Assembly: GCF_039602135.1 (NCBI RefSeq)
Contig: NZ_CP125942.1
Span: forward strand, 3,534,001-3,598,000
DNA: 64,000 nucleotides
DNA from: Glutamicibacter sp. B1
GTDB lineage: Bacteria > Actinomycetota > Actinomycetes > Actinomycetales > Micrococcaceae
Direction: 5' to 3'
Of the stretch, positions 63,632-64,000 are shown in pieces; position 1 is the stretch's first letter; every line of letters starts with the position of its first letter. Under the pieces are notes generated by a model that saw only the letters and a program-made list of their open reading frames with translations, was not told where the DNA came from and did no database searches. The position numbers and the translations under genes are program-made.

Positions 63632-63667
63632 GATTGGCTCATGTTTCACGTGAAACATGAGCCAATC
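63632..63667 (-). terminator. parB terminator built on parS site 5
   Basis: A 36-bp perfect palindrome with 18-bp arms; its centre (63642-63657) is an exact parS, TGTTTCACGTGAAACA. It starts 10 bp past the parB stop and is followed on the minus strand by TCTTTTT, the form of an intrinsic terminator. ParB binding and transcription termination would use the same DNA. Confidence 0.8.
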
Positions 63668-63676
63668 GCAAATAAT

Positions 63677-64000
63677 TTACTGCTTCATATTCGGATCAAT
63701 AACCTGCATGATCCTGTTCAGGTCCTCAACAGACGCAAATTCAATGCTCACCTTGCCTTTACGTGAGCCAAGCTGAATCTTCACATTCGTATCTAAGCGA
63801 TCCGCCAACGACGTGGCCAGGAAATCAAGCCGTTCGTTTCGTTGGGTCTCTCTCGGCTTCTTTGTTGCCTTCTTTGGCTTGTCATCACTCAGGGCCACGG
63901 CTTCCTCAGTGGCACGCACTGAGAGTCCCTCGTTGATGATTCGCTGTGCCAGCTGTTCAATCGCTTCACCGCTCGACAGGCCAAGCAGAGCCCTTGCGTG
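63677..64000 (-). CDS. parB: Chromosome partitioning protein ParB, C-terminal part
   Basis: The frame runs off the right edge; 107 codons and the stop are visible. The part begins in the DNA-binding helix region (HARALLGLSSGEAIEQLAQRI) and continues through INEGLSVRATEE, a basic linker (DDKPKKATKKPRETQRNERL), and the C-terminal dimerisation domain LGSRKGKVSIEFASVEDLNRIMQVI. ParB is a CTPase clamp loaded at parS for origin segregation with ParA. The adjacent parA and rsmG are expected beyond the window. Confidence 0.93.
   Translation of the reverse strand, partial: HARALLGLSSGEAIEQLAQRIINEGLSVRATEEAVALSDDKPKKATKKPRETQRNERLDFLATSLADRLDTNVKIQLGSRKGKVSIEFASVEDLNRIMQVIDPNMKQ

Noticed and set aside
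1..64000. CRISPR arrays, tRNA or rRNA genes
   Set aside because: No regular spacer-repeat array, tRNA T-loop pattern with stems, or ribosomal RNA stretch was found by eye.

Overview
The window looks like a chromosomal segment from a mid-GC actinobacterium, most likely Micrococcaceae (Arthrobacter/Glutamicibacter-like). The grounds are gene content and order: rpsF-ssb-rpsR-rplI, dnaB, cca, a NUDIX gene, murJ, trxB, trxA, parB, and an actinobacterial ino1. The genus is inference. dnaA, dnaN, rnpA and parA are not in the window. The minus-strand parB fragment at the right edge and five parS-like sites place the chromosome origin a short distance beyond the right end.

Layout. 1-4.9 kb: SRPBCC protein, small protein, OhrR-type MarR regulator with a clear operator, pirin, GNAT, a frameshifted MFS transporter and a ZIP metal transporter. 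5-7.7 kb: dnaB, then an AT-rich stretch with about eleven DnaA-box-like sequences, then a flavin reductase coupled to a small CR-motif protein. 8-13.8 kb: acyl-CoA ligase, thioesterase, RibD-like reductase, lipoprotein, acyl-CoA:carboxylate CoA-transferase and an HTH regulator. 14-15.8 kb: rpsF-ssb-rpsR-rplI operon. 15.9-23.7 kb: one long operon of FAD-linked 2-hydroxyacid oxidase, peptide-type ABC importer and PLP aminotransferase. 24-31 kb: SGNH acyltransferase, HTH membrane regulator, LURP-one protein, and a lipoprotein/adaptor/ATPase/FtsX-permease operon. 31.5-41.5 kb: M18 aminopeptidase, LapA-like protein, ABC-2 transporter with two-component system, and an overlapping YdcF/FAD-oxidoreductase/GT87 set.

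41.7-48.5 kb is the most distinctive gene block. It holds a nonulosonic (sialic or Kdn-like) acid activation and transfer cluster: NeuA-HAD fusion, a short NeuB, a GT2, and three consecutive glycosyltransferase-like proteins. No NeuC is present, which suggests Kdn or a 9-phosphate route and a surface glycopolymer such as a teichulosonic acid. ino1 follows. 49.9-50.6 kb holds three small minus-strand ORFs; two have strong ribosome binding sites, and an intrinsic terminator sits between the first and second, in a leader-peptide/attenuator layout.

50.7-57.9 kb carries the conserved origin-proximal cca / NUDIX-murJ-pseudokinase partner-trxB-trxA block. From 57.9 to 63.6 kb no gene can be supported. 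This 5.7-kb desert carries four of the parS sites; the fifth forms the core of a 36-bp perfect palindrome that also looks like the parB terminator. Sequence-only reading was done by eye; no database search was run.
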